This document shows, one piece after another, positions 26,177-35,807 of a DNA stretch of 64,000 bases. The DNA is taken from assembly GCF_046159835.1 (NCBI RefSeq), contig NZ_JBJXCY010000002.1, positions 310,001-374,000 of the forward strand, read 5' to 3'. Origin of the DNA: JACKJK01 sp046159835. Its GTDB lineage: Bacteria; Pseudomonadota; Alphaproteobacteria; Rhizobiales; Tepidamorphaceae. The notes under the pieces were generated by a model. That model had not been told where the DNA came from and made no database searches. It saw only the letters and a list, made by a program, of their open reading frames with translations. A program made the position numbers and the translations under genes. Every line of letters begins with the position of its first letter. Position 1 is the stretch's first letter.

Positions 26177-28318
26177 TCACTGCCCTGCGCGTTCCAGCCA
26201 CGCCTGTTCGTCGATCACCTCGATGCCGAGTTCGCTCGCCTTCTTGAGCTTCGACCCGGCACCCGGACCGGCGACCACCAGCGTGGTCTTCTTCGACACA
26301 GAGCCCGCCGTCTTCGCACCGAGCGATTCCGCAAGCTTCTCGGCATCCGGCCGCGTCATCACTTCCAGCGCGCCGGTGAAGACGATGATCTGGCCGGCCA
26401 GCGGCAACTCAGCCCCATCCGCGCCGGGACGTTCCATCTCCTGCGGGGTCACTTCCGCAAGCAGCGCATCGACCGCATCGCGGTTGTGGCCTTCGGCGAA
26501 GAACTCGGCGATGGCGCGCGCCACGATTGGCCCGATGCCATCGATATCCGTCAGCGCGGAGAGGTCGTCCGCGTCCCCGCCGATGCCTTGAGCTGCCTCA
26601 CGGAAGGCGGCGAAGGTTCCGAAGTGCCGGGCGATAAGGCGCGCCGTCGTCTCGCCCACGTGGCGGATGCCGAGACCGTAGATGAATCGGTCGAGCGCGA
26701 TGTCGCGGCGCACCTCGATGCTGGCCAGCAGGTTGGCGACGGACTTCTCGCCGAAGCCCTCGCGCGTCTTCAGCGCGCCTTCGTGGTCCTTGAGGCGGAA
26801 GATGTCTGCCGGCTGGGCGATCAGTCCGTCGGCGTGAAACGCCTCGATCTGCTTGTCGCCTAGCCCCTCTATGTCGAAGGCCATGCGCGAGGCGAAATGC
26901 TTCAGCCGCTCCACGGCCTGCGCGGCGCAGACAAGGCCGCCAGTACAGCGAGTGACGGAGCCGAGCCGCCCGGTCTTTTCGTCCGGTTCGCGCACGGCGT
27001 GGCTGCCGCAGACTGGGCACTTGTCGGGAAACTGGTAGGGCTTTGAGTCCTTCGGTCGCTGGTCAAGCAACACGTCCACCACTTGAGGGATGACGTCGCC
27101 CGCCCGCTGTATGATGACCGTGTCGCCTTCGCGAATGTCGCGCCCCTCGCGGATCGGTTCGCCGTCATTGCCGATGCCGGCAATGTAGTCGGCATTGTGC
27201 AGCGTCGCGTTGGAGACGACGACACCGCCGACCGTGACGGGCCGCAGGCGGGCAACCGGCGTCAGCGCGCCGGTGCGCCCCACCTGGATCTCGATGCCGT
27301 CGAGGATGGTGGTTGCCTGCTCAGCCGGGAACTTGTGGGCGATGGCCCAGCGCGGGCTGCGCGACACGAAGCCGAGCTGCTCCTGCAGCGCGAGGCTGTC
27401 GACCTTGTAGACGACGCCGTCGATATCGTAGCCGAGGCTCGCGCGCTGCTTCTCCACCTCCGCGTGGAAGGCGATGATCTCCTCAACCCCGTTGAGGCAG
27501 CGGGACAAAGGGTTGGTCGAGAAGCCGAATTTCTCCAGCTTCTCGATCATGCCGGACTGCGTGTCGGCCGGCATCTCGGACACCTCGCCCCAGCTATAGG
27601 CGAAGAACTTCAGCGGGCGGCGCGCGGTGATGCGCGGGTCGAGCTGGCGCAATGATCCGGCGGCCGCGTTGCGCGGATTGGCAAAGACCGGCTTGCCGTC
27701 TTCCGCCTGCCGCTCGTTCAGCGCGGTGAAGTCCGCGCGGCTCATGTAGACCTCGCCGCGCACCTCGAAGATATCGGGAACCTTGCCGGTCAGCTTTTCC
27801 GGCAGGTCATCGATGGTGTTCAGGTTGCGGGTAACATCCTCGCCCTCGTAGCCGTCGCCGCGCGTTGCGCCTTGCACGAAGACGCCCTTCTCGTAGCGCA
27901 GCGAGGCGGACAGCCCGTCGATCTTCGGTTCGCCGAAGATCGCGAGGTCCGCATCATCCTCCAGTTTCGCGAAGCGCCGCACGCGGGCCAGGAAGTCGGC
28001 GACGTCCTCCTCGTCGAAGGCGTTGTCGAGCGACAGCATCGGCACCGCGTGCCGAACCTTCTCGAATTTCTCCGAAGGCGCGGCGCCCACCCGGTCGGAC
28101 GGGCTGTCGGGGCGCTTGAGGGTCGGAAAGCGCGCCTCGATATCGGTGTTGCGCTTGCGCAGCCGGTCATACTCGGCGTCGGTGACGGTCGGCGCGTCCT
28201 TTTCATAGTAGCGCTTGTCGTGCCCGGCGATTTCGGTTGCCAGCCGCTCCAGCTCGATGGCTGCCTCGGCCTCGTCCAGCTTGCGGACGGGCTTGGTCGC
28301 AATGTCCTCGGCTGTCAC
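26177..28318 (-). CDS. ligA: NAD-dependent DNA ligase LigA
   Basis: A 713-residue DNA ligase that joins nicks in replication and repair. The adenylated lysine is Lys132 in EPKIDGLSAS. The OB-fold region, the four-cysteine zinc finger (CPVCG and later TRCTGGLVCAAQ), helix-hairpin-helix repeats (GIRHVGETTARLIARHFGTF) and the C-terminal BRCT domain (GQIIVFTGALEVMTRPDA) appear in the expected order. Its start lies 1 base after the recN stop, so the pair is cotranscribed. Length is in the upper range for the family, mostly because of a loop before the BRCT domain. Confidence 0.97.
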   Translation of the reverse strand: MTAEDIATKPVRKLDEAEAAIELERLATEIAGHDKRYYEKDAPTVTDAEYDRLRKRNTDIEARFPTLKRPDSPSDRVGAAPSEKFEKVRHAVPMLSLDNAFDEEDVADFLARVRRFAKLEDDADLAIFGEPKIDGLSASLRYEKGVFVQGATRGDGYEGEDVTRNLNTIDDLPEKLTGKVPDIFEVRGEVYMSRADFTALNERQAEDGKPVFANPRNAAAGSLRQLDPRITARRPLKFFAYSWGEVSEMPADTQSGMIEKLEKFGFSTNPLSRCLNGVEEIIAFHAEVEKQRASLGYDIDGVVYKVDSLALQEQLGFVSRSPRWAIAHKFPAEQATTILDGIEIQVGRTGALTPVARLRPVTVGGVVVSNATLHNADYIAGIGNDGEPIREGRDIREGDTVIIQRAGDVIPQVVDVLLDQRPKDSKPYQFPDKCPVCGSHAVREPDEKTGRLGSVTRCTGGLVCAAQAVERLKHFASRMAFDIEGLGDKQIEAFHADGLIAQPADIFRLKDHEGALKTREGFGEKSVANLLASIEVRRDIALDRFIYGLGIRHVGETTARLIARHFGTFAAFREAAQGIGGDADDLSALTDIDGIGPIVARAIAEFFAEGHNRDAVDALLAEVTPQEMERPGADGAELPLAGQIIVFTGALEVMTRPDAEKLAESLGAKTAGSVSKKTTLVVAGPGAGSKLKKASELGIEVIDEQAWLERAGQ

Positions 28319-28319
28319 G

Positions 28320-30002
28320 TCAAGCGCCCTGCCCGGTCTCGTGCATCAGCCGTTGCGCGGCGGCACGCGCCTCCTCGGTCACGGTCGCACCGGCGAGCAT
28401 CCGCGCGACCTCTTCGCCGCGTGCGGCATCTTCCAGCCGCGAGACATTGGTGACCACCCGCTTCCCGCCGTCGGCCTCGCGCTTGCCGATCAGGAAATGG
28501 CTGTCGGCGCGCGCGGCAACCTGCGGCGCGTGGGTGACGGAGAGCACCTGCACGTCGCCTGCGAGCTTCTTCAGCCGTTCGCCGATGGCCTGCGACACGG
28601 CACCGGACACGGCGGTGTCGATCTCGTCGAAAACTAGCGTCGGCGCGCCACCGCGCCCGGCCAGCGCAACCTTCAGCGCCAGCAGGAAACGGGACAGTTC
28701 ACCGCCCGAGGCGATCTTCATCAGCGGTCCCGGCTGCGAGCCGGGGTTGGTCTGCACGTGGAAGGTCAGCTGGTCGATGCCGGACGGTCCGCCCCGCTCC
28801 GGCGAGACGGTCTCGATCTCTGTGAAGAACCGCGCGCGCTCCAGCTTCAGGGCGGGAAGTTCCGTGTTCACAGCCTGGTCGAGCTTCGCAGCCGCCTTGC
28901 CGCGGGCTTCGCTCAGCGCGGTCGCGGCCTTCGTGTAGGCCTCGACGGTCGTGCTGCGCGCCTTGTCGAGTTCGACCAGTCGCGCTTCGCCGGCCTCCAG
29001 CGCCGCGACCTTGCCGTGCAGTCCCTCGCGCAGGCCCGGCAGATCGGCAACCTGCACGTTGTGCTTGCGGGCGAGTCCACGCAGCGCGAAGAGCCGTTCC
29101 TCGATCTCTTCCAGTTCTCGCGCGTCGAATGCGCTGTCGCGGATCGCGCCTTCCGCCGCCTCGCGGGCGACTTCGATGGCCTGCAAGGCTTGCGACAGCC
29201 CTTCGACCACCGGCGCGAGGATGGCTTCCTCGCTGCCCGACCGGCGCTCCAACTTGCGCAGGACGGACGCGATGTGTGCAGTCGGTGACGTCGAACCGCT
29301 GACGGCATCCAGCGCCTCGTTGAGATCGCCGGCAATTTTCTCCGCCGCCATCATCTGCTGGCGGCGCTCGGCCAGCGCTTCCTCTTCGCCGGCTTGCGGC
29401 GCCAGCGCGTCGATCTCCTCGCAGGCGTGGGTCAGGAAATCCGCGTCGCGGCGGGCCTCTTCCAGTTCGGCCCTGGCTGTTTCATAGGCGTCGCGCGCGT
29501 CGATCATCTTGGCGTGCGCGGCACGCACCGAGGCTGCCTGCTTTGCGAGCCCGCCAAACGAATCGACGATATCGCGGTGGATCGCCGCATCGACCAGCGC
29601 GCGTTCATCGTGCTGGCCGTGAATTTCCACCAGCAGCGCACCCACGTCGCGCAGAAGCTGGACCGACACCGGCTGGTCGTTGATGAAGGCGCGCGAGCGT
29701 CCGTCGCCGCTCTGCACCCGGCGCAGGATGAACGCGCCGTCGGTGTCGAGACCAGCTTCCTTGGCACGCGCGAGTGCTGGATGCTCGCCCGGCAGATCAA
29801 ACACGGCAGACACCTGCCCCTGCTCGCAACCGGAGCGAACGAGGCCCGCATCGCCGCGCCCGCCAAGCGCCAGCGCGAAGGCATCGAGAAGGATGGATTT
29901 GCCCGCGCCCGTTTCACCGGTCAGCACGGTGAAGCCGGCCCCGAAATCGAGGTCGATTGTGTCGATCAGGACGATGTCTCGAATCGAAAGGCGCGCAAGC
30001 AT
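28320..30002 (-). CDS. recN: DNA repair protein RecN
   Basis: A 560-residue SMC-like ATPase of double-strand break repair. Walker A is GETGAGKSILLDA (about 29-40), the middle third is a long coiled coil, and the C-terminal half carries the signature SGGELSRFLLALKVAL and Walker B TLVFDEIDTAVSG. It follows bamD and precedes ligA on the same strand, the usual order in this group. No LexA-like box was identified upstream; the gene is probably expressed from the upstream operon at least in part. Confidence 0.95.
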   Translation of the reverse strand: MLARLSIRDIVLIDTIDLDFGAGFTVLTGETGAGKSILLDAFALALGGRGDAGLVRSGCEQGQVSAVFDLPGEHPALARAKEAGLDTDGAFILRRVQSGDGRSRAFINDQPVSVQLLRDVGALLVEIHGQHDERALVDAAIHRDIVDSFGGLAKQAASVRAAHAKMIDARDAYETARAELEEARRDADFLTHACEEIDALAPQAGEEEALAERRQQMMAAEKIAGDLNEALDAVSGSTSPTAHIASVLRKLERRSGSEEAILAPVVEGLSQALQAIEVAREAAEGAIRDSAFDARELEEIEERLFALRGLARKHNVQVADLPGLREGLHGKVAALEAGEARLVELDKARSTTVEAYTKAATALSEARGKAAAKLDQAVNTELPALKLERARFFTEIETVSPERGGPSGIDQLTFHVQTNPGSQPGPLMKIASGGELSRFLLALKVALAGRGGAPTLVFDEIDTAVSGAVSQAIGERLKKLAGDVQVLSVTHAPQVAARADSHFLIGKREADGGKRVVTNVSRLEDAARGEEVARMLAGATVTEEARAAAQRLMHETGQGA

Positions 30003-30090
30003 GACGGTGTCAAAATAGGCGCAAAGCGGGCTGCAAATCCATCATGCCGGAGACCCACGATTCAGGCGTGCGCGGCGAACCGCGCAAGCC

Positions 30091-30933
30091 TCACGCCTGG
30101 TCGCGGCGAATAATGCGGCTCAACCACGAACCGGAATTGATCTCGGGCTTGTAGCCACCCTTTTCCAGCAGCGTGTAGGAGTCCTTGTACCACGGGCTGT
30201 TGGGGTAGTTGTGGCCGAGAACGGCGGCCGCCGTCTGCGCCTCGTTGACGACGCCGAGCGCCATGTAGCACTCCGTCAGGCGGTGCAGCGCTTCCTCGAT
30301 GTGGCGGGTGGTCTGGTAATCCTCGACCACGGTGCGGAAGCGATTCACGGCGGCGAGGAAGCGGGCCTGCTTCATGTAGTAGCGGCCAACGTCCATTTCC
30401 TTGCCGGCGAGCTGGTCCTCGGCAACCTGCACCTTTTCGCGCGCCTGCTGGGCGTACTCGCTCTCGGGATATTTCTGGACGACGTCGTTCAGCGCCGACA
30501 GGGCCCGTTCGGTCGCCTTCTGGTCGCGCTCCACGGTGGGGAGCTGGCGATAGTAGGATTCGCCGATGATGTACTGCGCGTAGGCCGCGTCCTCGCTGCC
30601 AGGATGCAGCGTCACGTAGCGCTGGGCGGCGGTCACCGCGCCGTCATAGTCGCGGGCCTCGAACTTGGCGTAGGCCGTCATCAGGATCGAGCGGCGGGCA
30701 AGATCGGAATAGGGGTGCTGGCGGTCGACATCCTCGAACTTGCCGGCGGCCTGGCGGAACTGGCCGGCATTGGCGAGCGCGACGCCTTCGTTGTAGAGGC
30801 GGTCGGCGGGCACGGTCTCCACGACCTCTTCCACCTTCTCGCCTGCGCCAAGACGCGGCAGGCGCGGCATCGAGGGGAACGTCGAACAGGCCGAGACAAT
30901 GCTCGCGGCAACGAGGAGTGCGGCAACGCGCAT
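30091..30933 (-). CDS. bamD: Outer membrane assembly lipoprotein BamD
   Basis: A 280-residue lipoprotein of the BAM complex, which inserts beta-barrel proteins into the outer membrane. The start MRVAALLVAASIVSAC is a lipoprotein signal with Cys16 as the lipidation site. Tetratricopeptide repeats follow: LYNEGVALANAGQFRQAAGKFEDVDRQHPYSDLARRS and three more units. The ATG at 30933 puts the lipobox where expected; the frame is open to 31017, and a start there would give an unusually long n-region. It lies between lpxC and recN. Confidence 0.93.
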   Translation of the reverse strand: MRVAALLVAASIVSACSTFPSMPRLPRLGAGEKVEEVVETVPADRLYNEGVALANAGQFRQAAGKFEDVDRQHPYSDLARRSILMTAYAKFEARDYDGAVTAAQRYVTLHPGSEDAAYAQYIIGESYYRQLPTVERDQKATERALSALNDVVQKYPESEYAQQAREKVQVAEDQLAGKEMDVGRYYMKQARFLAAVNRFRTVVEDYQTTRHIEEALHRLTECYMALGVVNEAQTAAAVLGHNYPNSPWYKDSYTLLEKGGYKPEINSGSWLSRIIRRDQA

Positions 30934-31220
30934 GGCGCGGCCCCTGCGTCCGGTGGCTTCAGGCAAGCAGATCATCCCCGACTTAGACTCCGTCACGAAG
31001 GCAAGGCGCGCTTTCAAGCATCGCCGGCGTGGCGACCACTGCGCCTCTGCGCATGATGTCGCCGACCGGCTTGGCGCCCTGTAAACAAATCACCCCGATC
31101 ACACCGCCAGACAGATACCCCATCCGGGCCGTGCGCGGCAAACCTAGTGCGGGAGAATTGGAACTATTTTGGGGCAAGCGTTAATGCCGCGGACGATTGA
31201 TGCGCGGCGCCAGCCTGCCC

Positions 31221-32177
31221 TCAGGAAACTTCCGGCCCGTAGGCCGCGGCGGGCGCGAAGGTTTCGGCTTCAACGCGACCGGCCGTCTTCGGTGCGCGGT
31301 GCACCGGAGCTTCGACAATGGTCCATGCATCGGGATCGGCCAGCAGGGCCTTCACCATCGCGACGTTCAGGCGATGACCGCCACGCAGCGAACGGTAGCA
31401 GCCGAGAATCGGTGCGCCGGCCAGCGCCAGGTCGCCAACGGCGTCCAGTGCCTTGTGCCGCACGAACTCGTCCGTGTAGCGCAGGCCTTCCGGGTTCACG
31501 ATGCGGTCCTCGCCGACGACGACAGTGTTGTCGAGCGATGCGCCCAGCGCGAAACCGGCCGACCACAGCGCCTCGACATCGCGCATGAACCCGAAGGTGC
31601 GGGCACGCGAGATCTCGTTGCGGAAATGATCGGGAGAAACTTCGAAGGTGACTTCCTGATAGCCGATGGTCTCGTCGGCGAAGTCGATGGCGATGGAGAA
31701 GGTCGGCGCTTCCGCCGGGGTCAGCTCGCCGAACGCGGAGCCATGCTCGACGCGGACCGGCTTGAGGACCTTGATGAACTTGCGCGGTGCGCCCTGAGGC
31801 ACGAGGCCGGCCTGGTCGATGGCGGCCACGAAGTCGGCAGCCGAGCCATCCATGATCGGCACTTCCTGGCCGTCCACCTCGATCACGAGGTTGTCGATGC
31901 CCAGCGCGCTGATCGCGGCCATGAGGTGTTCGACGGTTGCCACCGCAACGCCGTCCTTGTCGCCAAGGCGGGTGCACAGCTCGGTGCAGCAGACATTGTC
32001 GTGGGTGGCGGGAACTTCGACTTCGTTGCCACGCTCGTCGGTGAGCAGGAACACGATGCCGGTGTCGGGTTCGGCCGGATGCAGGGTGAGGCAGGTGCCA
32101 AGACCGCTATGCACGCCGATCCCCGAAAGGTTGGCGCTCGCTGCGATCGTCTTCTGAAGACCAGCTTCCCGTCTCAT
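31221..32177 (-). CDS. lpxC: UDP-3-O-acyl-N-acetylglucosamine deacetylase LpxC
   Basis: A 318-residue zinc enzyme that commits UDP-acyl-GlcNAc to lipid A synthesis. Zinc ligands by alignment are His84 (TVEHLMAA), His241 and Asp245 (RHKALDAVGDL); His268 in RGGHRLN is the catalytic base. The ATG at 32177 (MRREAGLQKTI) is used because QKTI and GIGVHSG sit where the family begins; the frame is open for 21 more codons upstream. It has its own likely promoter and is separated from ftsZ by about 460 bases. Its presence shows a lipid A-containing outer membrane. Confidence 0.96.
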   Translation of the reverse strand: MRREAGLQKTIAASANLSGIGVHSGLGTCLTLHPAEPDTGIVFLLTDERGNEVEVPATHDNVCCTELCTRLGDKDGVAVATVEHLMAAISALGIDNLVIEVDGQEVPIMDGSAADFVAAIDQAGLVPQGAPRKFIKVLKPVRVEHGSAFGELTPAEAPTFSIAIDFADETIGYQEVTFEVSPDHFRNEISRARTFGFMRDVEALWSAGFALGASLDNTVVVGEDRIVNPEGLRYTDEFVRHKALDAVGDLALAGAPILGCYRSLRGGHRLNVAMVKALLADPDAWTIVEAPVHRAPKTAGRVEAETFAPAAAYGPEVS

Positions 32178-32467
32178 TCGAACCCGCTTCCTAGCTTTCG
32201 TCACCGACACGCTCCAATGGCGCGGTTCGGCTGACTGCAATGCCTGCCCGCAGGGAAATCATCGATTACCGCTTGAGAAACGTCCGGGAGCGACTGGCGC
32301 TCGAGCTGGACCCCATCCCCATTCGGTTGCACCGTCTGCACTCTGGCTGTGTGTCCCGAACGTTCCGGAACCTGACACAGCCCCCCTCGAGTGGCTTTCG
32401 ATGCTGCGCCGCCAAATAAGGCAGAAGGCGCGTCGACCGATTCTCAACCCCTATGGTTACGAAAAAT

Positions 32468-32495
32468 GTAATAGCCAAAGTGCGCTAAGGGGCAA
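32468..32495 (-). promoter_or_regulatory. Possible promoter of lpxC
   Basis: On the minus strand TTGCCC (32490-32495) and TATTAC (32468-32473) are 16 bases apart, giving a leader of about 285 bases before the chosen lpxC ATG. The rest of the 32178-32643 gap holds the stem-loop at 32548-32602 and no gene I can support. Confidence 0.35.
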
Positions 32496-32547
32496 AATCA
32501 CGGTTTCTTACGCTGTGTAACGAGGCGACCTTGTGACCGAAATGCGG

Positions 32548-32602
32548 CAGGGGCGCCGATTGCCATGATCTGCAAAGCAAATCGCGCAATCCGACGCCCC
32601 TG
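32548..32602 (-). terminator. Long stem-loop after ftsZ
   Basis: Two arms (32586-32602 and 32548-32563) pair on the minus-strand RNA with one G-U pair and one bulged base, around a 22-base loop. The stem begins about 42 bases after the ftsZ stop. No U run follows, so it is more likely a 3' end-stabilising or rho-linked structure than a simple intrinsic terminator. The single mismatch in DNA is a G-U pair only on the minus strand, which agrees with function in the ftsZ transcript. Confidence 0.45.
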
Positions 32603-32643
32603 TCCAGAGCTTGTGTCTCACCCTTTGTTACAGGGCGACCGCC

Positions 32644-34395
32644 TTAGTTTGACTGGCGGCGCAGAAACGCAGGGATTTCATACTCATCATCGGCTTCCGC
32701 CCGTGCCGGAGCAGGCGCGGTACCAGCCGGTGCACGACGCGGCGCATGGGCCACCTGGGACTCGTACTGTGCCGGTCGCGGGGCCTGCGGCGCGGGTGCC
32801 GGGGCCGCGGCGTGGGTGTGATCGCCCTCACCGATGTGATCGAGACCGTCGTCATCCTCGCGGCGGCCAAGTCCGCTGGCGATCCGACCGAAGAATCCCG
32901 GCTTGCGATTGCGTTCGCCCGGCTCACCGTGCTGCTCGGCCTGGTGGGCGCGGAATTCCGCCTGCGCTGGTGCCGGGAAGTCCTCGATGCTCGGCATGCG
33001 CGGTGCGGACACCGGCAGGTCGGCGGCTTCGGGAACGAACGGCGTTTCGTCGAGCTCCAGTTCGAAAGGCTGCGGCGCGGCTTCCGCACGCGGTGCCGGC
33101 ATGGCCGGCGTCGCATGCTGCGGCACCCGGCGTTCCACCGTCACGCCACCCATGTCGACCGGGGCCTTGGGCATGGCCGGTTCGGCTGGCGCTTCTTCCT
33201 GCGGAGCCTCGGCAACCGCCTGGCGGATTTCCTGGGCAAGCTGGCTGAAGTCACGCGGAGCAGGCTTCGGGGCTTCCTCGCGCGCAACCGGAGTCGGCGC
33301 CGCCGGCGTCGTGGCAACGGGCCGGGCCTCGGGCACCTTCACCGGCTGCGGCGCAGCCGAGATGGAGGGAACCGAAGACTTGGCCTGGGTCATCATCGGC
33401 TTGCGCTCGGCGGCCGGAACCTGGCTTTCCTCCGGCGTGATGCCGGTGGCAACCACCGACACGCGGATGACGCCTTCAAGTGCCTCGTCGAACGTCGCGC
33501 CGAGGATGATGTTGGCATCCGGATCGACTTCGTCGCGAATGCGCGTGGCAGCGGCATCCACTTCGTAGAGCGTCAGGTCGTTGCCGCCGGTGATGGAAAT
33601 CAGCAGGCCCTTGGCGCCCTGCATGGACGTTTCGTCCAGCAGCGGGTTGGCAATGGCTGCTTCCGCCGCCTGCATGGCGCGGGATTCACCGGTCGCCTCG
33701 CCCGTGCCCATCATCGCACGGCCCATGCCGCGCATGACGGCGCGAACGTCGGCAAAGTCGAGGTTGATGAGACCTTCCTTGACCATCAGATCGGTGATGC
33801 AGGCAACGCCGGAACGCAGCACTTCATCAGCCCGCGAGAAGGCTTCGGAGAAGGTCGTCTTCTCATTGGCGATGCGGAACAGGTTCTGGTTCGGGATCAC
33901 GATCAGCGTGTCCACCTGCTCCTGAAGGTCCTCGATGCCGGATTCGGCGATACGCATGCGGCGCGGGCCTTCAAACAGGAACGGCTTCGTCACGACGCCG
34001 ACGGTGAGGATGCCCATCTCGCGCGCAGTGCGTGCGATGACCGGAGCAGCACCGGTGCCCGTGCCACCGCCCATGCCGGCGGTCACGAAGGCCATGTGGA
34101 TGCCCTGCAGGTGATCCTTGATTTCGTCCATGACCTCTTCGGCGGCCGCCGCACCCACTTCCGGGTGGGAGCCGGCGCCAAGGCCTTCGGTTGCCGCGAT
34201 ACCCATCTGGATGACGCGTTCCGCGCGCGAGGTCTTCAAGGCCTGCGCATCGGTGTTGGCAACGACGAAATCGACCCCTTCGAGGTTCGAATTGATCATG
34301 TTGTTGACGGCATTGCCGCCAGCACCCCCGACGCCGAACACGGTGATCCTCGGCTTCAGCTCGGTGATGTCCGGCACGTTCAGGTTGATCGTCAT
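32644..34395 (-). CDS. ftsZ: Cell division protein FtsZ
   Basis: A 583-residue tubulin-like GTPase that forms the division ring. The tubulin signature GGGTGTG is at about 109-115 and the GTPase core runs to about residue 320 (VFGVGGAGGNAVNNM at the start). A long Pro/Ala/Glu-rich linker (about 330-570) follows, as usual in rhizobial FtsZ. The last residues YEIPAFLRRQSN form the conserved C-terminal peptide that binds FtsA and other partners. It is the last gene of the division cluster before the stem-loop. Confidence 0.97.
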   Translation of the reverse strand: MTINLNVPDITELKPRITVFGVGGAGGNAVNNMINSNLEGVDFVVANTDAQALKTSRAERVIQMGIAATEGLGAGSHPEVGAAAAEEVMDEIKDHLQGIHMAFVTAGMGGGTGTGAAPVIARTAREMGILTVGVVTKPFLFEGPRRMRIAESGIEDLQEQVDTLIVIPNQNLFRIANEKTTFSEAFSRADEVLRSGVACITDLMVKEGLINLDFADVRAVMRGMGRAMMGTGEATGESRAMQAAEAAIANPLLDETSMQGAKGLLISITGGNDLTLYEVDAAATRIRDEVDPDANIILGATFDEALEGVIRVSVVATGITPEESQVPAAERKPMMTQAKSSVPSISAAPQPVKVPEARPVATTPAAPTPVAREEAPKPAPRDFSQLAQEIRQAVAEAPQEEAPAEPAMPKAPVDMGGVTVERRVPQHATPAMPAPRAEAAPQPFELELDETPFVPEAADLPVSAPRMPSIEDFPAPAQAEFRAHQAEQHGEPGERNRKPGFFGRIASGLGRREDDDGLDHIGEGDHTHAAAPAPAPQAPRPAQYESQVAHAPRRAPAGTAPAPARAEADDEYEIPAFLRRQSN

Positions 34396-34484
34396 GGTCT
34401 TGTCCTTACCTCAAACCCCGCCGAAAACGGCGGATGAACTGTTGGCTAGCGCGCCCTGGATGCGCTTGGCCGGTTACAAAAAGA

Positions 34485-35807
34485 TCAGAAGCTTTCCCTG
34501 ATCCACTGGCCGACGCGGGAGAAGTACCCATCCGTGCCGGTCAGGCCGAAAAGTCCCGGAGCGCGGCGGTGGTCTTCTTCCGCAGCGACCTGGGGATAGA
34601 CGAGAAGGCCGCAAGCGGCCGCGAAACCCGGTCCCCTGGCGGACTCGGGCAAACCGTGAATGCCAAGCGGGCGACCCAGCCGGACCCGCGAATCCAGCAC
34701 CCGCTCCGCCGTTTCGGCGAGACCGGCGAGGCTGCTGCCGCCGCCAGTCAGAACGAGGCGGTGCGAGGCGATGCCGGAAAAGCCGTTGGCCGCGAAGCGG
34801 TCGCGCGTCAACTCGAGAATTTCCTCGACGCGGGCGCGGATGATCTCGGTGACGAAAGAGCGTGGCACCTGGGCCGGGATGTCGTGACCCTCGCGCCCGT
34901 CCATCGGTGGCACCGTGATCAGGTCGCGCGTGTCCGACGGGGTGGAGATGACGCTGCCGTAGAGCGCCTTGATGCGTTCGGCGGCTTCAACCGTCGTGCC
35001 AAGGCCGCGAGCAAGGTCGAGCGTGACGTGATGTCCGCCCACCGCGATGACGTCGGCAAAATGGAAGCGCCCGTCGCAGAAGATGCCGATGGAGGTCGTT
35101 CCCGCGCCCATGTCGATCATGGCCGCACCCAGCTCGATCTCGTCGGGCACCAGGGCGGCAAGGCCGCTGGCATAGGGCGTGGCAACGATTGTCTCGACGC
35201 CGAGATGGCAGCGTTCCACGCAGATGAGGACGTTGCGCAGCGCTGCCGCCTGCGCGCTGACCACGTGCATGTCGACCGACAGCTTGCTGCCGACCATGCC
35301 GCGCGGGTCGCGCACCGTCTCGGTGCCGTCGATGTTGTAGCCAACGGGCAGGACATGCAGCGCGGTGCGGTCGATATCGTCCGCCTGGCTGGCGCAAGCG
35401 CCCATGACGCGTGATACGTCGTATTCACCGACTTCGCGGCTCGGGATCGGAACCGAGGCCTGGTAGGCATCGCTGGTGATGCGACCGGCGGCGGTCGCCA
35501 CGATCACGCTCTCCACCGTCACGCCCGCCATCTTCTCGGCAGCTTCCACCGCGAGGCGAATGCCGCGCTCGGCCAGTTCCATGTCGACGATGACGCCGCG
35601 CTTCACGCCGCGTGAACGCTGAAGACCGAAGCCGAGGATCTCGACCTGGTGCGTGCGCGCGCCGAAGCCTTCACCGGCTGCGTAGGGGCGCAGCTTGGCG
35701 ATCAGGCAGCAAATCTTGGAAGAGCCCACGTCGAGCACGGCCAGCGTGTGCGAACGCTGGGGCTTGAGCGGCTCAAGGCGCGGGACGTTGAGGATGCGAC
35801 CGTTCAT
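34485..35807 (-). CDS. ftsA: Cell division protein FtsA
   Basis: A 440-residue actin-like ATPase that ties FtsZ to the membrane. Landmarks are LAVLDVGSSKICCLIAKL (phosphate 1), the SHS2-type inserted domain 1C (about 100-180), AAMIDMGAGTTSIGIF (phosphate 2), VLTGGGSSLAGLAE (adenosine motif) and a C-terminal amphipathic helix ending YFSRVGQWIRESF that attaches to the membrane. Its ATG overlaps the ftsQ stop by 4 bases (ATGA). Confidence 0.96.
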   Translation of the reverse strand: MNGRILNVPRLEPLKPQRSHTLAVLDVGSSKICCLIAKLRPYAAGEGFGARTHQVEILGFGLQRSRGVKRGVIVDMELAERGIRLAVEAAEKMAGVTVESVIVATAAGRITSDAYQASVPIPSREVGEYDVSRVMGACASQADDIDRTALHVLPVGYNIDGTETVRDPRGMVGSKLSVDMHVVSAQAAALRNVLICVERCHLGVETIVATPYASGLAALVPDEIELGAAMIDMGAGTTSIGIFCDGRFHFADVIAVGGHHVTLDLARGLGTTVEAAERIKALYGSVISTPSDTRDLITVPPMDGREGHDIPAQVPRSFVTEIIRARVEEILELTRDRFAANGFSGIASHRLVLTGGGSSLAGLAETAERVLDSRVRLGRPLGIHGLPESARGPGFAAACGLLVYPQVAAEEDHRRAPGLFGLTGTDGYFSRVGQWIRESF

